Shown here piece after piece: positions 35,280 through 43,745 of a stretch of DNA of 64,000 nt; the stretch's first letter is position 1; each line of letters opens with the position of its first letter. This stretch comes from Streptomyces specialis (GTDB lineage: Bacteria; Actinomycetota; Actinomycetes; Streptomycetales; Streptomycetaceae). A model generated the notes under the pieces. The model was not told the DNA's origin and did no database searches. It saw nothing but the letters and a program-made list of their open reading frames with translations. The DNA lies in NCBI RefSeq assembly GCF_001493375.1, contig NZ_LN929897.1:456754-520753 (forward strand), given 5' to 3'. Made by a program: the position numbers and the translations under genes.

Positions 35280-35332
35280 GATGTAATGCCGGACCGCATC
35301 CCTGTCAACAATTTGTCCTGACATATGGACAA
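35280..35332 (-). promoter_or_regulatory. iolC promoter with adjacent inverted repeat
   Basis: Minus strand: perfect -35 TTGACA (35308-35303), 17-base spacer, TACATC as -10 (35285-35280). Just upstream lies an inverted repeat TTGTCC-N8-GGACAA (35313-35332), placed between the two divergent iol operons. Probable site of the GntR regulator encoded at 40360. Confidence 0.65.
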
Positions 35333-35421
35333 TAGGGCTTGTGGTGGGCAGTATCGTCCCGACCAGCGACGCGTGGTGTCGTGGTGTCTCTCAGCTCTCA
35401 CAGCGAAGTGGGGTCCGGACG

Positions 35422-36429
35422 ATGAACACCTCCCGGTACGCCGTGCCGGTGGCGGCCTGCGCCCTCGGGGCGCTGCTGCTGTCCGCCTGCACCAGCGACA
35501 CGGGCGGCCGGCGCGCCCAGGAGGCCGCCGAGGACGCGGCGAACGCCATGGGCCAGGCCGACACGGCACGGATGAAGGTCGCGCTGATCACCCACGGCGG
35601 GACCGGCGACACCTTCTGGGACACCGTCCGGGCGGGCGCCGAGGACGCCGCCTACAAGAGCAACGCCGAGCTGGTCTACGCCGGCGACGCCGAGGTCTCC
35701 GGGCAGGCGGCCCTCATCGAGAACGCCGTCGACCAGGACGTGGACGGCATCGCGGTGTCCCTCCCCGACCCCGAGGCCCTCGCCGACGCCGTCCGGCGGG
35801 CCGAGGAGGCGGGCATCCCGGTCGTCGGCCTCAACTCCGGGATGGACGCCTGGCGGGAGCTGGGCCTGCTCTCCTACTTCGGCCAGGACGAACGCCTGAC
35901 GGGCGAGGCGTTCGGCGAGCGGCTCAACGCGGCCGGGGCCGGGCACGCCGTCTGCGTCATCCACGAGCAGGGCCACGTCGACCAGGAGGCGCGCTGCGCG
36001 GGCGTGGCCGAGACGTTCGAGGGGGAGAGCGAGATCCTCTACGTGGACGGTACCGACATGCCGTCGGTGCGCTCCACCATCGAGGCCAAGCTGCGGCAGG
36101 AGTCCTCGATCGACTACGTGGTGGCGCTGGGGGCCCCGTTCGCGCTGGCCGCCGTGGGCTCGGTGGACGACGCGGGCAGCGAGGCGCGGATAGCCACCTT
36201 CGACCTCAACGCCGAGCTGGTGACGGCGATCGAGAACGGGGACATCGAGTTCGCCGTCGACCAGCAGCCCTACCTCCAGGGCTATCTGGCGATCGACGCG
36301 CTGTGGCTCTTCCACACCAACGGCAATTTCAGCGGCGGCGGCGTCCAACCCGTGCTCACCGGACCGGCGTTCGTGGACGCGGAGAACATCGAGGAGATCG
36401 CCGCGTTCGCCGGGAACGGCACGAGGTGA
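35422..36429 (+). CDS. Sugar ABC transporter substrate-binding lipoprotein (inositol-type)
   Basis: 335 residues with a lipoprotein signal (VAACALGALLLSACTSD, lipobox LSAC) and a periplasmic-binding-protein type 1 fold like ribose/rhamnose binders: MKVALITHGGTGDTFWDTVR, GIPVVGLNSGMDAW, and FAVDQQPYLQGYLAIDALW. Position ahead of permease and ATPase genes and beside iol catabolic genes suggests myo-inositol. ATG at 35422 puts the basic N-region directly before the hydrophobic core. Confidence 0.92.
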   Translation: MNTSRYAVPVAACALGALLLSACTSDTGGRRAQEAAEDAANAMGQADTARMKVALITHGGTGDTFWDTVRAGAEDAAYKSNAELVYAGDAEVSGQAALIENAVDQDVDGIAVSLPDPEALADAVRRAEEAGIPVVGLNSGMDAWRELGLLSYFGQDERLTGEAFGERLNAAGAGHAVCVIHEQGHVDQEARCAGVAETFEGESEILYVDGTDMPSVRSTIEAKLRQESSIDYVVALGAPFALAAVGSVDDAGSEARIATFDLNAELVTAIENGDIEFAVDQQPYLQGYLAIDALWLFHTNGNFSGGGVQPVLTGPAFVDAENIEEIAAFAGNGTR

Positions 36430-37517
36430 GCCGCGTGAACCGCGCCGCCGCGCCCGCCGGCTCCGATGCCCCGCCCGCCGGCTCCCTCGGCCGGGAGGGC
36501 CGTGCCCGCCGCCTGCTGGCCCGTCCCGAAACGGGCGTGCTGATCGGCGCGTTGGCGGTCTACGTCCTCTTCTACGCCGCCGCCCCGGCCTTCCGGCAGC
36601 TCGACTCGCTGTCCACCGTGCTCTACCAGTCGTCCACGCTCGGCATCGTGGGCCTGTCCGTGGCACTGCTGATGATCGGCGGCGAGTTCGACCTGTCGGC
36701 GGGCGTCGCCGTCGTCTCCTCGGCGCTGACCGCGAGCATGGTCGCCTTCCAGCTCACCCTCAACGTGTGGACGGGCGTGCTCGTCGCCCTCGTGCTCTCC
36801 CTGGCGATCGGCGCGTTCAACGGCGTGATGCTGGTGCGGACCGGGCTGCCCAGCTTCCTGATCACGCTGGGGACGTTCCTGATGCTCCAGGGCCTCAACC
36901 TCGCCCTCACCAAGGCGATCACCGGAACCGTGGCGACCGACTCCATCAGCGACATGGAGGGCTTCGACCAGGCCAGGAACGTCTTCTCGGCGACCCTCAC
37001 GGTCGGCGGCACCGATGTGCGGATCACCGTGCTGTGGTGGATCGGCTTCGCCTGTCTGGCGACCTGGGTGCTGCTGCGCACCAAGTACGGCAACTGGATC
37101 TTCGCCGTGGGCGGCGGGCAGGAGAGCGCGCGGGCGGTCGGGGTGCCGGTCGCGTTCGTCAAGATCAGCCTGTTCATGCTGGTCGGGTTCACGGCGTGGT
37201 TCGTCGGCATGCACCAGCTCTTCGCGTTCAACACCGTCCAGTCGGGCGGCGGCGTCGGCAACGAGCTGCTGTACATCGCGGCGGCCGTCATCGGCGGCTG
37301 TCTGCTCACCGGCGGCTACGGCTCCGTCTTCGGGCCGGTGGTGGGCGCGTTCCTGTTCGGGATGGTCTCCCAGGGCATCGTCTACGCGGACTGGGACCCC
37401 GACTGGTTCATGTTCTTCCTGGGCGCGGTGCTGCTGCTCGCCACGCTGCTCAACCTCTCGGTGCGCCGGCGGGCCACGGCCGTCCGGCGGACGCGCGGGA
37501 AGGCGGGGCGGGCATGA
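36426..37517 (+). CDS. ABC transporter permease, RbsC type
   Basis: 363 residues, about 8-10 TM helices, of the branched-chain/ribose permease family: GLSVALLMIGGEFDLSAGVA near 75, FNGVMLVRTGLPSFLITLGT, and VIGGCLLTGGYGSVFGPVVG near 280. A 40-residue alanine/proline-rich cytoplasmic N-terminus precedes TM1. GTG at 36426 overlaps the binding-protein stop (GTGA); GTG at 36435 is an alternative. Confidence 0.92.
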   Translation: MSRVNRAAAPAGSDAPPAGSLGREGRARRLLARPETGVLIGALAVYVLFYAAAPAFRQLDSLSTVLYQSSTLGIVGLSVALLMIGGEFDLSAGVAVVSSALTASMVAFQLTLNVWTGVLVALVLSLAIGAFNGVMLVRTGLPSFLITLGTFLMLQGLNLALTKAITGTVATDSISDMEGFDQARNVFSATLTVGGTDVRITVLWWIGFACLATWVLLRTKYGNWIFAVGGGQESARAVGVPVAFVKISLFMLVGFTAWFVGMHQLFAFNTVQSGGGVGNELLYIAAAVIGGCLLTGGYGSVFGPVVGAFLFGMVSQGIVYADWDPDWFMFFLGAVLLLATLLNLSVRRRATAVRRTRGKAGRA

Positions 37518-38356
37518 CGGCCGGCACCGTTCCCCCGCTGGTCGAACTGGCCGGGGTCGGCAAGAGTTACGGGCCCGTCCGGGCGCTGAGCGATGTCCGG
37601 CTCACCGTGCGCGCGGGCGAGGTGGCGTGCGTGCTCGGTGACAACGGCGCGGGCAAGTCCACCCTCATCAAGATCATCACCGGTCTCCACCGGCCCGACG
37701 AGGGCGAGTTCCGCGTCGACGGCGAGCCGGTCCGGCTCTCCGGGCCGCGCGCCGCGCTCGGCCTGGGCATCGCCGCCGTCCACCAGGACCTGGCCACCGT
37801 GCCGTTGATGCCGGTCTGGCGGAACTTCTTCCTCGGCTCCGAACTCACGCGCGGGCGCGGGCCGTTCCAGCGGCTGGACATCGCCCGCATGAAGCGGACC
37901 GCCGACGCGGAGCTGCGCGGGATGGGCATCGTGCTGGACGACCTGGACCAGCCCGTCGGTTCGCTCTCCGGCGGCCAGCGGCAGTCCGTCGCCATCGCCC
38001 GCGCCGTGCACTTCGGCGCCCGGGTGCTGGTGCTGGACGAGCCCACGGCGGCGCTGGGCGTCAAGCAGTCCGGTGTGGTGCTGAAGTACATCGTGGCGGC
38101 GCGGGAACGTGGCCTGGGCGTCGTCTTCATCACGCACAATCCGCACCACGCCTATCTGGTCGGCGACCACTTCACGGTGCTGCGGCTGGGCGCCGTGGAG
38201 CTGAGCGCGGCGCGCGGCGCGGTGTCCCTGGAGGAGTTGATCACCCGCATGGCGGGCGGCGCCGAACTGGCGGCGCTGCGGCACGAATTGGGCCAGGCCG
38301 CCGGTGGCGGCGCCGGGGCCGGGCCGGGGGAGGACGGCGATGACGCGGGTACTTGA
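37514..38356 (+). CDS. ABC transporter ATP-binding protein (single NBD)
   Basis: 280 residues with one nucleotide-binding domain: Walker A LGDNGAGKSTLIKI, Q-loop in AAVHQDLATVP, signature LSGGQRQSVAIARA, Walker B VLVLDEPTAALG, and H-loop VFITHNPHHA. RbsA-type importers usually carry two fused NBDs, so this single-domain form would act as a homodimer, as in FrcA. Overlaps the permease by 4 bases (ATGA) and the next gene by 17. Confidence 0.92.
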   Translation: MTAGTVPPLVELAGVGKSYGPVRALSDVRLTVRAGEVACVLGDNGAGKSTLIKIITGLHRPDEGEFRVDGEPVRLSGPRAALGLGIAAVHQDLATVPLMPVWRNFFLGSELTRGRGPFQRLDIARMKRTADAELRGMGIVLDDLDQPVGSLSGGQRQSVAIARAVHFGARVLVLDEPTAALGVKQSGVVLKYIVAARERGLGVVFITHNPHHAYLVGDHFTVLRLGAVELSAARGAVSLEELITRMAGGAELAALRHELGQAAGGGAGAGPGEDGDDAGT

Positions 38357-39242
38357 CCGCATCCGGGTCGGCTCGGCACCGGACTCGTGGGGCGTGTGGT
38401 TCGCCGACGATCCGCGGCAGGTCCCCTGGGAGCGTTTCCTCGACGAGGTCGCCGAGGCCGGCTATCCGTGGATCGAACTGGGCCCCTACGGGTATCTGCC
38501 CACCGACCCCGCCCGGCTCCGCGACGAACTGGACCGCCGCGCGCTGCGGATCTCCGCCGGGACGGTCTTCGCCGCCCCGCACCGGGGACCCGCCGTCTGG
38601 GACGCGACCTGGGAGCACGTGGCCCGGGTCGCGGCGCTCACCCGGGCGACGGGCGGCGGGCATCTGGTGGTGATCCCCGAGTTCTGGCGCGACCCGCTGA
38701 CCGGCGAACTGACGGACGAACGCCGCCTGACGCCCTCGGCCTTCGCGGACCTGGCGGCGGGCATGGAGCGCATCGGGCGGCGCGTGCGGGAGGAGTTCGG
38801 CCTGCGGGTCGTCGTCCACCCGCACGCCGACACGCACTTGGAGGGCGAGGCGAGCGTCACCCGCTTCCTGGACGCCACCGACCCGGCCTCGGTGGCCCTG
38901 TGCCTGGACACCGGGCACTACGCCTACTGCGGCGGGGACAGCCTCCGGCTCATCGAGACCTACGGCGAGCGCATCGGCTATCTCCACCTCAAGCAGATCG
39001 ATCCGGTGATCCTGGCCGAAGTGGTGGCCCGGGGGCTGCCGTTCGGCTCGGCGGTGCGGCGCGGCGTGATGACCGAGCCGCCGGGCGGGGTCCCGGCGCT
39101 GCCGCCCGTCCTGGCGGCGGCGCAGAACCTGGGCGTCGAACTCTTCGCCATCGTGGAACAGGACATGTACCCCTGCCCGCCCGACCGGCCGCTGCCCGTG
39201 GCCCGCCGTACCCGTCGCTTCCTGGCGTCGTGCGGGGCATGA
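38340..39242 (+). CDS. iolE: Sugar-phosphate isomerase/epimerase fold, probable myo-inosose-2 dehydratase
   Basis: 300 residues of xylose-isomerase-like TIM barrel: RIRVGSAPDSWGVWFADDP (the APDSWGVW start is a strong IolE marker), GYPWIELGPYGYLP, VVVHPHADTHLEGE, LCLDTGHYAYCGGD, YLHLKQIDPV and IVEQDMYPCPPD, with metal-binding Glu, Asp, His and Glu in place. It would dehydrate scyllo-inosose to the diketone used by IolD. GGGGGAGGA precedes ATG 38340. Confidence 0.88.
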   Translation: MTRVLDRIRVGSAPDSWGVWFADDPRQVPWERFLDEVAEAGYPWIELGPYGYLPTDPARLRDELDRRALRISAGTVFAAPHRGPAVWDATWEHVARVAALTRATGGGHLVVIPEFWRDPLTGELTDERRLTPSAFADLAAGMERIGRRVREEFGLRVVVHPHADTHLEGEASVTRFLDATDPASVALCLDTGHYAYCGGDSLRLIETYGERIGYLHLKQIDPVILAEVVARGLPFGSAVRRGVMTEPPGGVPALPPVLAAAQNLGVELFAIVEQDMYPCPPDRPLPVARRTRRFLASCGA

Positions 39243-39281
39243 GCCCCGTCCGGACCACGCGAGCGAGCTGAGGAGTCCCGC

Positions 39282-40307
39282 ATGACGAACGCCACCGGAG
39301 GGCGGCTCGGGGTCGCCGTGATCGGCGCCGGGATGATGGGCGCCGACCATGTGCGCCGCATCGACGAGGTGATCAGCGGCGCCCGGGTGGCCGCCGTCGC
39401 CGACATCGACGAGGCGCGCGCCCAGGACATGGCCGCCGGGATCGACGGCTGCGGCGCCTATACCGACCCGGTCGCGGCGATGTCCGCGCCCGGCGTGGAC
39501 GCGGTGCTGATCGCCTCCCCCGGCGTCGCGCACGAGGCGGCGCTGCTCGCCGCTCTCGAACGGGACCTGCCGGTGCTGTGCGAGAAGCCGCTGACCACGG
39601 GCAGCGAGAGCGCGCTGCGGGTGCTGGAGGCCGAACTCCGCCTGGGACACCGGCGGATACAGGTCGGGTACATGCGGCGGTACGACGCCGAGTACCTCCA
39701 GCTCAAGGCGCTGCTGGACAGCGGCGAACTGGGTCGCCCGCTGATGCTGCACTGTCGCCACCGCAACGTGTCCGTCCACCGGTACTTCACGGACGAGATG
39801 CTGATCAACGACTCGGTTTCGCACGAGTTCGACGCGGCGCGCTGGCTGCTGGGCCAGGAGATCACGGCCGTCCAGGTGCTGCGCCCGACGCCGAACGGGC
39901 ACGCCCCGGCGGGGCTCGGGGACCCGCAGTTCGTCGTCTTCGAGACCGACGCGGGCGCGGTCGTGGACGTGGAGATCTTCGTGACCAGCGGGTTCGGCTA
40001 TCAGGTACAGGCCGAGGCGGTGTGCGAGCGCGGCACCGCGCGGATCGGTGAGGCGCACGGCCTGATGACGAACGTGAACGGCCGGTGGGGCGGCGCCATC
40101 GCGCCCGACTTCCTCGCCCGCTTCACCGCCGCCTACGACCGCGAGGTGCGGGCGTGGGTGGACGCGACGCGGCGCGGCCGGGTCACCGGGCCCGGCACCT
40201 GGGACGGTTACGCGGTCGCCGCGGCCTGCGAGGCCGGGATCGAGGCCCAGCGGACGGGCCGGCGGGTGCCGGTCCGCATGATCGATCGGCCGCCCTTCTT
40301 CTCCTGA
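39282..40307 (+). CDS. iolG: Gfo/Idh/MocA oxidoreductase, probable inositol 2-dehydrogenase
   Basis: 341 residues: NAD-binding VAVIGAGMMGADHVRRID at the start, CEKPLTTGSESALRV with the conserved Lys, VGYMRRYDAEYLQLK, and the catalytic-region sequence LINDSVSHEFDAARWLLG with the His. Fits myo-inositol 2-dehydrogenase by context, giving the first oxidation step. AGGAG lies before ATG 39282. Same operon as the iolE-like gene, 39-base gap. A scyllo-inositol dehydrogenase activity is also possible. Confidence 0.88.
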   Translation: MTNATGGRLGVAVIGAGMMGADHVRRIDEVISGARVAAVADIDEARAQDMAAGIDGCGAYTDPVAAMSAPGVDAVLIASPGVAHEAALLAALERDLPVLCEKPLTTGSESALRVLEAELRLGHRRIQVGYMRRYDAEYLQLKALLDSGELGRPLMLHCRHRNVSVHRYFTDEMLINDSVSHEFDAARWLLGQEITAVQVLRPTPNGHAPAGLGDPQFVVFETDAGAVVDVEIFVTSGFGYQVQAEAVCERGTARIGEAHGLMTNVNGRWGGAIAPDFLARFTAAYDREVRAWVDATRRGRVTGPGTWDGYAVAAACEAGIEAQRTGRRVPVRMIDRPPFFS

Positions 40308-40359
40308 CGGTGGTTGTCATGGGGTGGCGGTAGGCTCCGAACGTGGGAAGGAGGACCCG

Positions 40360-41097
40360 GTGGATGTGGCGTTTCGCATCGACCGCACCAGCCCGGTGCC
40401 GCTGTACTTCCAGTTGTCCCAGCAGCTCGAAAAGGCCATCGAGCACGGCAAGTTGCCTCCCGGCACCCTCCTGGGGAACGAGATAGAGCTCGCCGGACGG
40501 CTCGGCCTGTCCCGTCCGACGGTCCGTCAGGCCATCCAGGCGCTCGTCGAGAAGGGCCTGTTGGTGCGCCGCCGGGGCGTGGGCACCCAGGTCGTGCACA
40601 GCCAGGTCCGGCGCCCGCTCGAACTCAGCAGTCTCTACGAGGACTTGGAAGCCGCCGGCCTGCGGCCCACCACCCGGGTCCTGGACTGTTCCCTGGTGCC
40701 GGCCCCCGGCGAGGTGGCCGCGGCCCTCGGTGTGCCGGAGGGCGCGGAGGTGCACCGCATCGAGCGCCTCCGTCTCACGCACGACGACCCCATCGCCTAC
40801 CTGCGGAACTTCCTGCCGCCGCGCACGTTGGAGCCGACCGCCGCCGAGCTGGAGGCCACCGGGCTGTACCGGCTGATGCGGGCCTCCGGCACCACCCTGC
40901 ACAGCGCCCGCCAGTCGATCGGCGCCCGCGCGGCCTCCCGGGAGGAGGCGGAGCTGCTGTGCGAGCCGAAGGGTGCGCCGCTGCTGAGCATGCGGCGCAC
41001 CACGTTCGACGACACCGGCCGCGCCGTCGAGTTCGGCTCGCACCTGTACCGGGCCTCGCGTTACACGTTCGAGCACCAGCTCCTCATCCGCCCGTAG
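40360..41097 (+). CDS. iolR: GntR/HutC-family regulator, probable inositol repressor
   Basis: 245 residues: N-terminal winged helix (YFQLSQQLEKAIEHGKLPPG, EIELAGRLGLSRPTVRQAIQ) and a C-terminal UTRA ligand domain (about 95-240). It is the last gene beside the inositol catabolic operon, so control of the iol genes by inositol or an intermediate is likely. GTG at 40360 has GGAGG 7 bases before it. The name IolR is functional; it belongs to GntR, not the DeoR type of Bacillus. Confidence 0.88.
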   Translation: MDVAFRIDRTSPVPLYFQLSQQLEKAIEHGKLPPGTLLGNEIELAGRLGLSRPTVRQAIQALVEKGLLVRRRGVGTQVVHSQVRRPLELSSLYEDLEAAGLRPTTRVLDCSLVPAPGEVAAALGVPEGAEVHRIERLRLTHDDPIAYLRNFLPPRTLEPTAAELEATGLYRLMRASGTTLHSARQSIGARAASREEAELLCEPKGAPLLSMRRTTFDDTGRAVEFGSHLYRASRYTFEHQLLIRP

Positions 41098-41209
41098 GGG
41101 CTTGTGTGAACCCCCGAGAACGCCGGTTGGCGATCGCGTTGCGCTTCTTCCGGCACCGTTGACCGGCGGGAGGCCGGGGCGGCAGAGTCGTCACCACGCC
41201 ACAGCACAT

Positions 41210-41281
41210 GGCCGTGTGCCCGAGTGGTTCAGGGGCTCGCCTGCAAAGCGAGTTACGTGGGTTCGAATCCCGCCACGGCCT
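41210..41281 (+). tRNA. tRNA-Cys (GCA)
   Basis: A 72-base cloverleaf: acceptor GGCCGTG/CACGGCC, anticodon stem CTCGC/GCGAG with loop CTGCAAA (anticodon GCA), T arm GTGGG TTCGAAT CCCGC, and discriminator T. CCA is not encoded. Confidence 0.92.
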
Positions 41282-41290
41282 CCCAGCACG

Positions 41291-42286
41291 TCACCGCAGC
41301 GGCACGACGTCGGTCGTGTCCACCGCGCGGCGCAGGCCCCGGCAGATGCGCACCGGGTCGCCCGCGGCCCAGATGTGGAAGAAGAACAGGCGGGGTTCGT
41401 CCCGCAGGCCGTGGTTGTGCAGCGTGACGATGTCGATCCCGCCGCGGCGCAGGGCCACCAGCGTGTCCTGGACCTCGTCGGCGATCATCACCAGATCGCC
41501 GCTGAGGATGGCCTTGCCGTCGCCCACCGGCTGGAAGATGAGGGCGGTGGTCGAGCCGAGGCCGGGCGGCAGGATCAGGTGGCTCTCGCTGATCGTCTCC
41601 CTGCGGACGAAGGAGTACTTCCAGACCGTCTGGTCCTGGACGCCCTCGATGCCCATCGCCTCGTCCATGCCCGCCATGTCCAGGTCGAGTTCGGGGCGGA
41701 CCGGCGTCGCCGGGGGCGGCGTCGAGGTGCGGTCCATCGCGGCGCGGATGCCGCGCGCCATCCGCACCGGGTCGTTCCCGTGGTCGTGGACGTGCGTCCA
41801 CAGGACCGAGGGGTCGTGGGCGAACAGGTGCTTGTGGATCGCGGTCTGCGCGATGCCGTTCCGGCGCAGGGCGTCGGTCACCCCGTTGAGTTCCTCCTCC
41901 TTGACGACGAGGTCACCCATCAGCATCGTGCTGCCGTCGTTGTAACGGACGAACGACACATGCGTGCCCAGCGCCAGCGACGAGGTGATCGGGTAGCCCA
42001 GGGAGGTCACCTCCAGGTCGTCGCGGAGGAAGGCCGTGTGCCAGAGCATCTCCCGCCGCATGTCGCCGGGGCGGCCGAGGGCGCGGGCGACCTTCTCCCA
42101 GTCCGACTCCTGGGTCACCACCGGTTCGAGCATGTCGTCCGAGTGGCTGGAGCTGTTGTCGCCGGATATCACGGCGGCACCCGTGATCGAACCTGCCAGT
42201 ACGGGCGTCAGTGCGGCGGCGGTCATGACACGGCGGCGCGGAGTCCCGGCGGAGAGGACGCTGCGCAGCTTGCTGTCTCTGCTCAT
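41291..42286 (-). CDS. Secreted DUF1259-domain protein
   Basis: 331 residues with a twin-arginine-like signal (TPRRRVMTAAALTPVLAGS, Tat-type R-R-R before a hydrophobic stretch) followed by two DUF1259 (LppY/LpqO) repeats. Each repeat ends in a histidine cluster: IHKHLFAHDPSVLWTHVHDH, and VTLHNHGLRDEPRLFFFHIW. Family function unknown; the His pairs could bind a metal. ATG at 42286. It is the last gene before an assembly artefact. Confidence 0.85.
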   Translation of the reverse strand: MSRDSKLRSVLSAGTPRRRVMTAAALTPVLAGSITGAAVISGDNSSSHSDDMLEPVVTQESDWEKVARALGRPGDMRREMLWHTAFLRDDLEVTSLGYPITSSLALGTHVSFVRYNDGSTMLMGDLVVKEEELNGVTDALRRNGIAQTAIHKHLFAHDPSVLWTHVHDHGNDPVRMARGIRAAMDRTSTPPPATPVRPELDLDMAGMDEAMGIEGVQDQTVWKYSFVRRETISESHLILPPGLGSTTALIFQPVGDGKAILSGDLVMIADEVQDTLVALRRGGIDIVTLHNHGLRDEPRLFFFHIWAAGDPVRICRGLRRAVDTTDVVPLR

Positions 42287-42582
42287 TTTCTCGATCCTGT
42301 CAGGTGAATGTGGCGTGACAGTGACGCTGGAGGTGTGAAAGGAAGACGCGCGCGCATGACGGACACCGGACGGCGGTGCCGCGAGGGGCATCGGCCGCCG
42401 GGTCAACGCGTCCGGGCGTGGAGTTTCGCGTCACCTCATGCTGCCCGGGCGGTCACGCCCGGACATGGCGGCATCTTCCACGCAGTGAAGAAGCGATCCC
42501 GCCGCCCCTGCGCCGCCCGATGGACGAGCGCGCCGGCGGCAGCCGTGATGAACCACCCCGAACCCCCCTTCCCCATACCCGC
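42287..42582. other. Upstream region of the DUF1259 gene, running into the artefact
   Basis: About 300 bases with no coding frame of good codon bias. It should contain the DUF1259 promoter, but I see no clear -35/-10 pair. Quality is uncertain towards the right end, where it meets adapter sequence. Confidence 0.4.
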
Positions 42583-42654
42583 CTCTTATACACATCTCCG
42601 AGCCCACGAGACAGGCAGAAATCTCGTATGCCGTCTTCTGCTTGAAAAAAAAAA
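42583..42654. other. Illumina Nextera adapter, index and poly-A (synthetic)
   Basis: CTCTTATACACATCT, then CCGAGCCCACGAGAC (to 42612), an 8-base index AGGCAGAA (42613-42620), the P7 end ATCTCGTATGCCGTC TTCTGCTTG (42621-42644), and ten A. This is the exact order of a Nextera read-2 read-through, with index N703. The minus-strand translation contains FFFKQKTAYEISACLVGSEM, a well-known contaminant peptide. Confidence 0.98.
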
Positions 42655-43105
42655 CCCTCATGTATCCGATTATTCCTCCTCCCATGTGCTCTCCCACTCC
42701 CTTCACTTATACACCACTCCTATCCGGTGCGGCCCCCCGGCCCCTGGCCGAAGTGTGACACATCGGCTGCGGTAGTGATTCCCTATTTACCACGCCTTTT
42801 TAGGTGGGCTTTCGGCCATCCTTCTGTGTGTCCTATGTGGATATGTGGCGGAGTTGGCGTGTGGAGTGATCGCCTTCCGGCTGCTTTTCCGGGCGTCGCG
42901 CGGGTCAATGGTGAAGAGAGCTGCCCGTTGTTTCCAGGGCTTGCCCCGCCGGCCTGTGGAGCGCCGCACGAATCCCTCGCTTCTCCTTCGTTTTTCCGTG
43001 ATGTTCGGTGCGTGGCCTGATCGGTTCGCGACGATTCCCGCTCCTCCGGGTGGAAGCCTTCCAGGAATGGAGGGAAGGTGCTTCTGGCATATGCGTGAAA
43101 GAGGG
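42655..43105. other. Region right of the adapter join
   Basis: The first about 75 bases are AT- and C-rich and unlike the genome, probably low-quality read ends. From about 42735 the sequence looks more natural but still has lower GC than the window average and no reliable ORF. It may hold the promoter region of the next gene. Confidence 0.4.
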
Positions 43106-43140
43106 CGCGGATACCCGACAGAAGGTGTCGGGTATCCGCG
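43106..43140. promoter_or_regulatory. Large hairpin/operator just upstream of the PPOX-fold gene
   Basis: A perfect 15-bp inverted repeat, CGCGGATACCCGACA / TGTCGGGTATCCGCG, with loop GAAGG, ending 13 bases before ATG 43154. No T-run follows. It could be a dimeric operator or an RNA hairpin regulating translation. Confidence 0.6.
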
Positions 43141-43153
43141 GTGGCATAGGGGC

Positions 43154-43624
43154 ATGACGACGGCATGGGCGGATTTCGAGACGGCGGAGCGTGACTTCGC
43201 CGGGATCGTGCGGACGCGGTTCGCGGGATACCGGCACCATGTGCTCGCCACGGTGCGGGCCGATGGGGCGCCCCGGCTCAGTGGACTCGAAGTGGACTTC
43301 AGATTCGGCGAGTTGTGGCTGGGAATGATGGGTGGCTCGCGGAAGGCGGCGGACCTGCGGCGCGATCCGCGGTTCGCCGTTCACGCCAACCCGGGCCCCG
43401 GGGACGGCATGGACGGCGGCGACGCGCGGATCGCGGGCCGGGCGTTCGAGGTGAACGACCCGGCGTTGGTGGCCCGTTACGCGGCGGAGACGGAGCCGCC
43501 CGAGCCGTTCCACCTCTTCCGGACCGCGGTGGAGGAGGTGGTGCGCACCACGGTCGAGGGCGACGAGCTGGTGGTGTCGTTCTGGCGCCCCGGCCACGGC
43601 CTGCGCACCGTGCGCCGCCGCTAG
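43154..43624 (+). CDS. PPOX-fold flavin-binding protein (pyridoxamine 5'-phosphate oxidase family)
   Basis: 156 residues with the split-barrel pattern: HHVLATVRADGAPRLSGLEV near 24-43, LWLGMMGGSRKAADLRRDPR near 50-70, and FHLFRTAVEEVVRTTVEGDE near the end. Members bind FMN or F420; the reaction is not predictable. ATG at 43154 follows AGGGG and a strong inverted repeat. Confidence 0.8.
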   Translation: MTTAWADFETAERDFAGIVRTRFAGYRHHVLATVRADGAPRLSGLEVDFRFGELWLGMMGGSRKAADLRRDPRFAVHANPGPGDGMDGGDARIAGRAFEVNDPALVARYAAETEPPEPFHLFRTAVEEVVRTTVEGDELVVSFWRPGHGLRTVRRR

Positions 43625-43702
43625 AGCCCGCCTTGTGAACCACCCCCGGCCGGGGGCGTCATGGAGGAGGAGTTCCATGACGGGGAAGGCCGCTCATGTA
43701 AA

Positions 43703-43738
43703 AGCTTTCCTCAAAGCTATCTACGCGTGCCCTACCCT
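43703..43738 (+). promoter_or_regulatory. Promoter/operator of the MarR gene
   Basis: Inverted repeat AGCTTT-CCTC-AAAGCT (43703-43718), then TACCCT -10-like element (43733-43738) eight bases before GTG 43746. Supports a leaderless, self-regulated promoter. Confidence 0.45.
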
Positions 43739-43745
43739 GTTGAAT

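Noticed and set aside
42431..42706. Minus-strand ORF encoding a peptide with FFFKQKTAYEI
   Set aside because: It is a translation of the Illumina adapter and index; the peptide is a known database contaminant.
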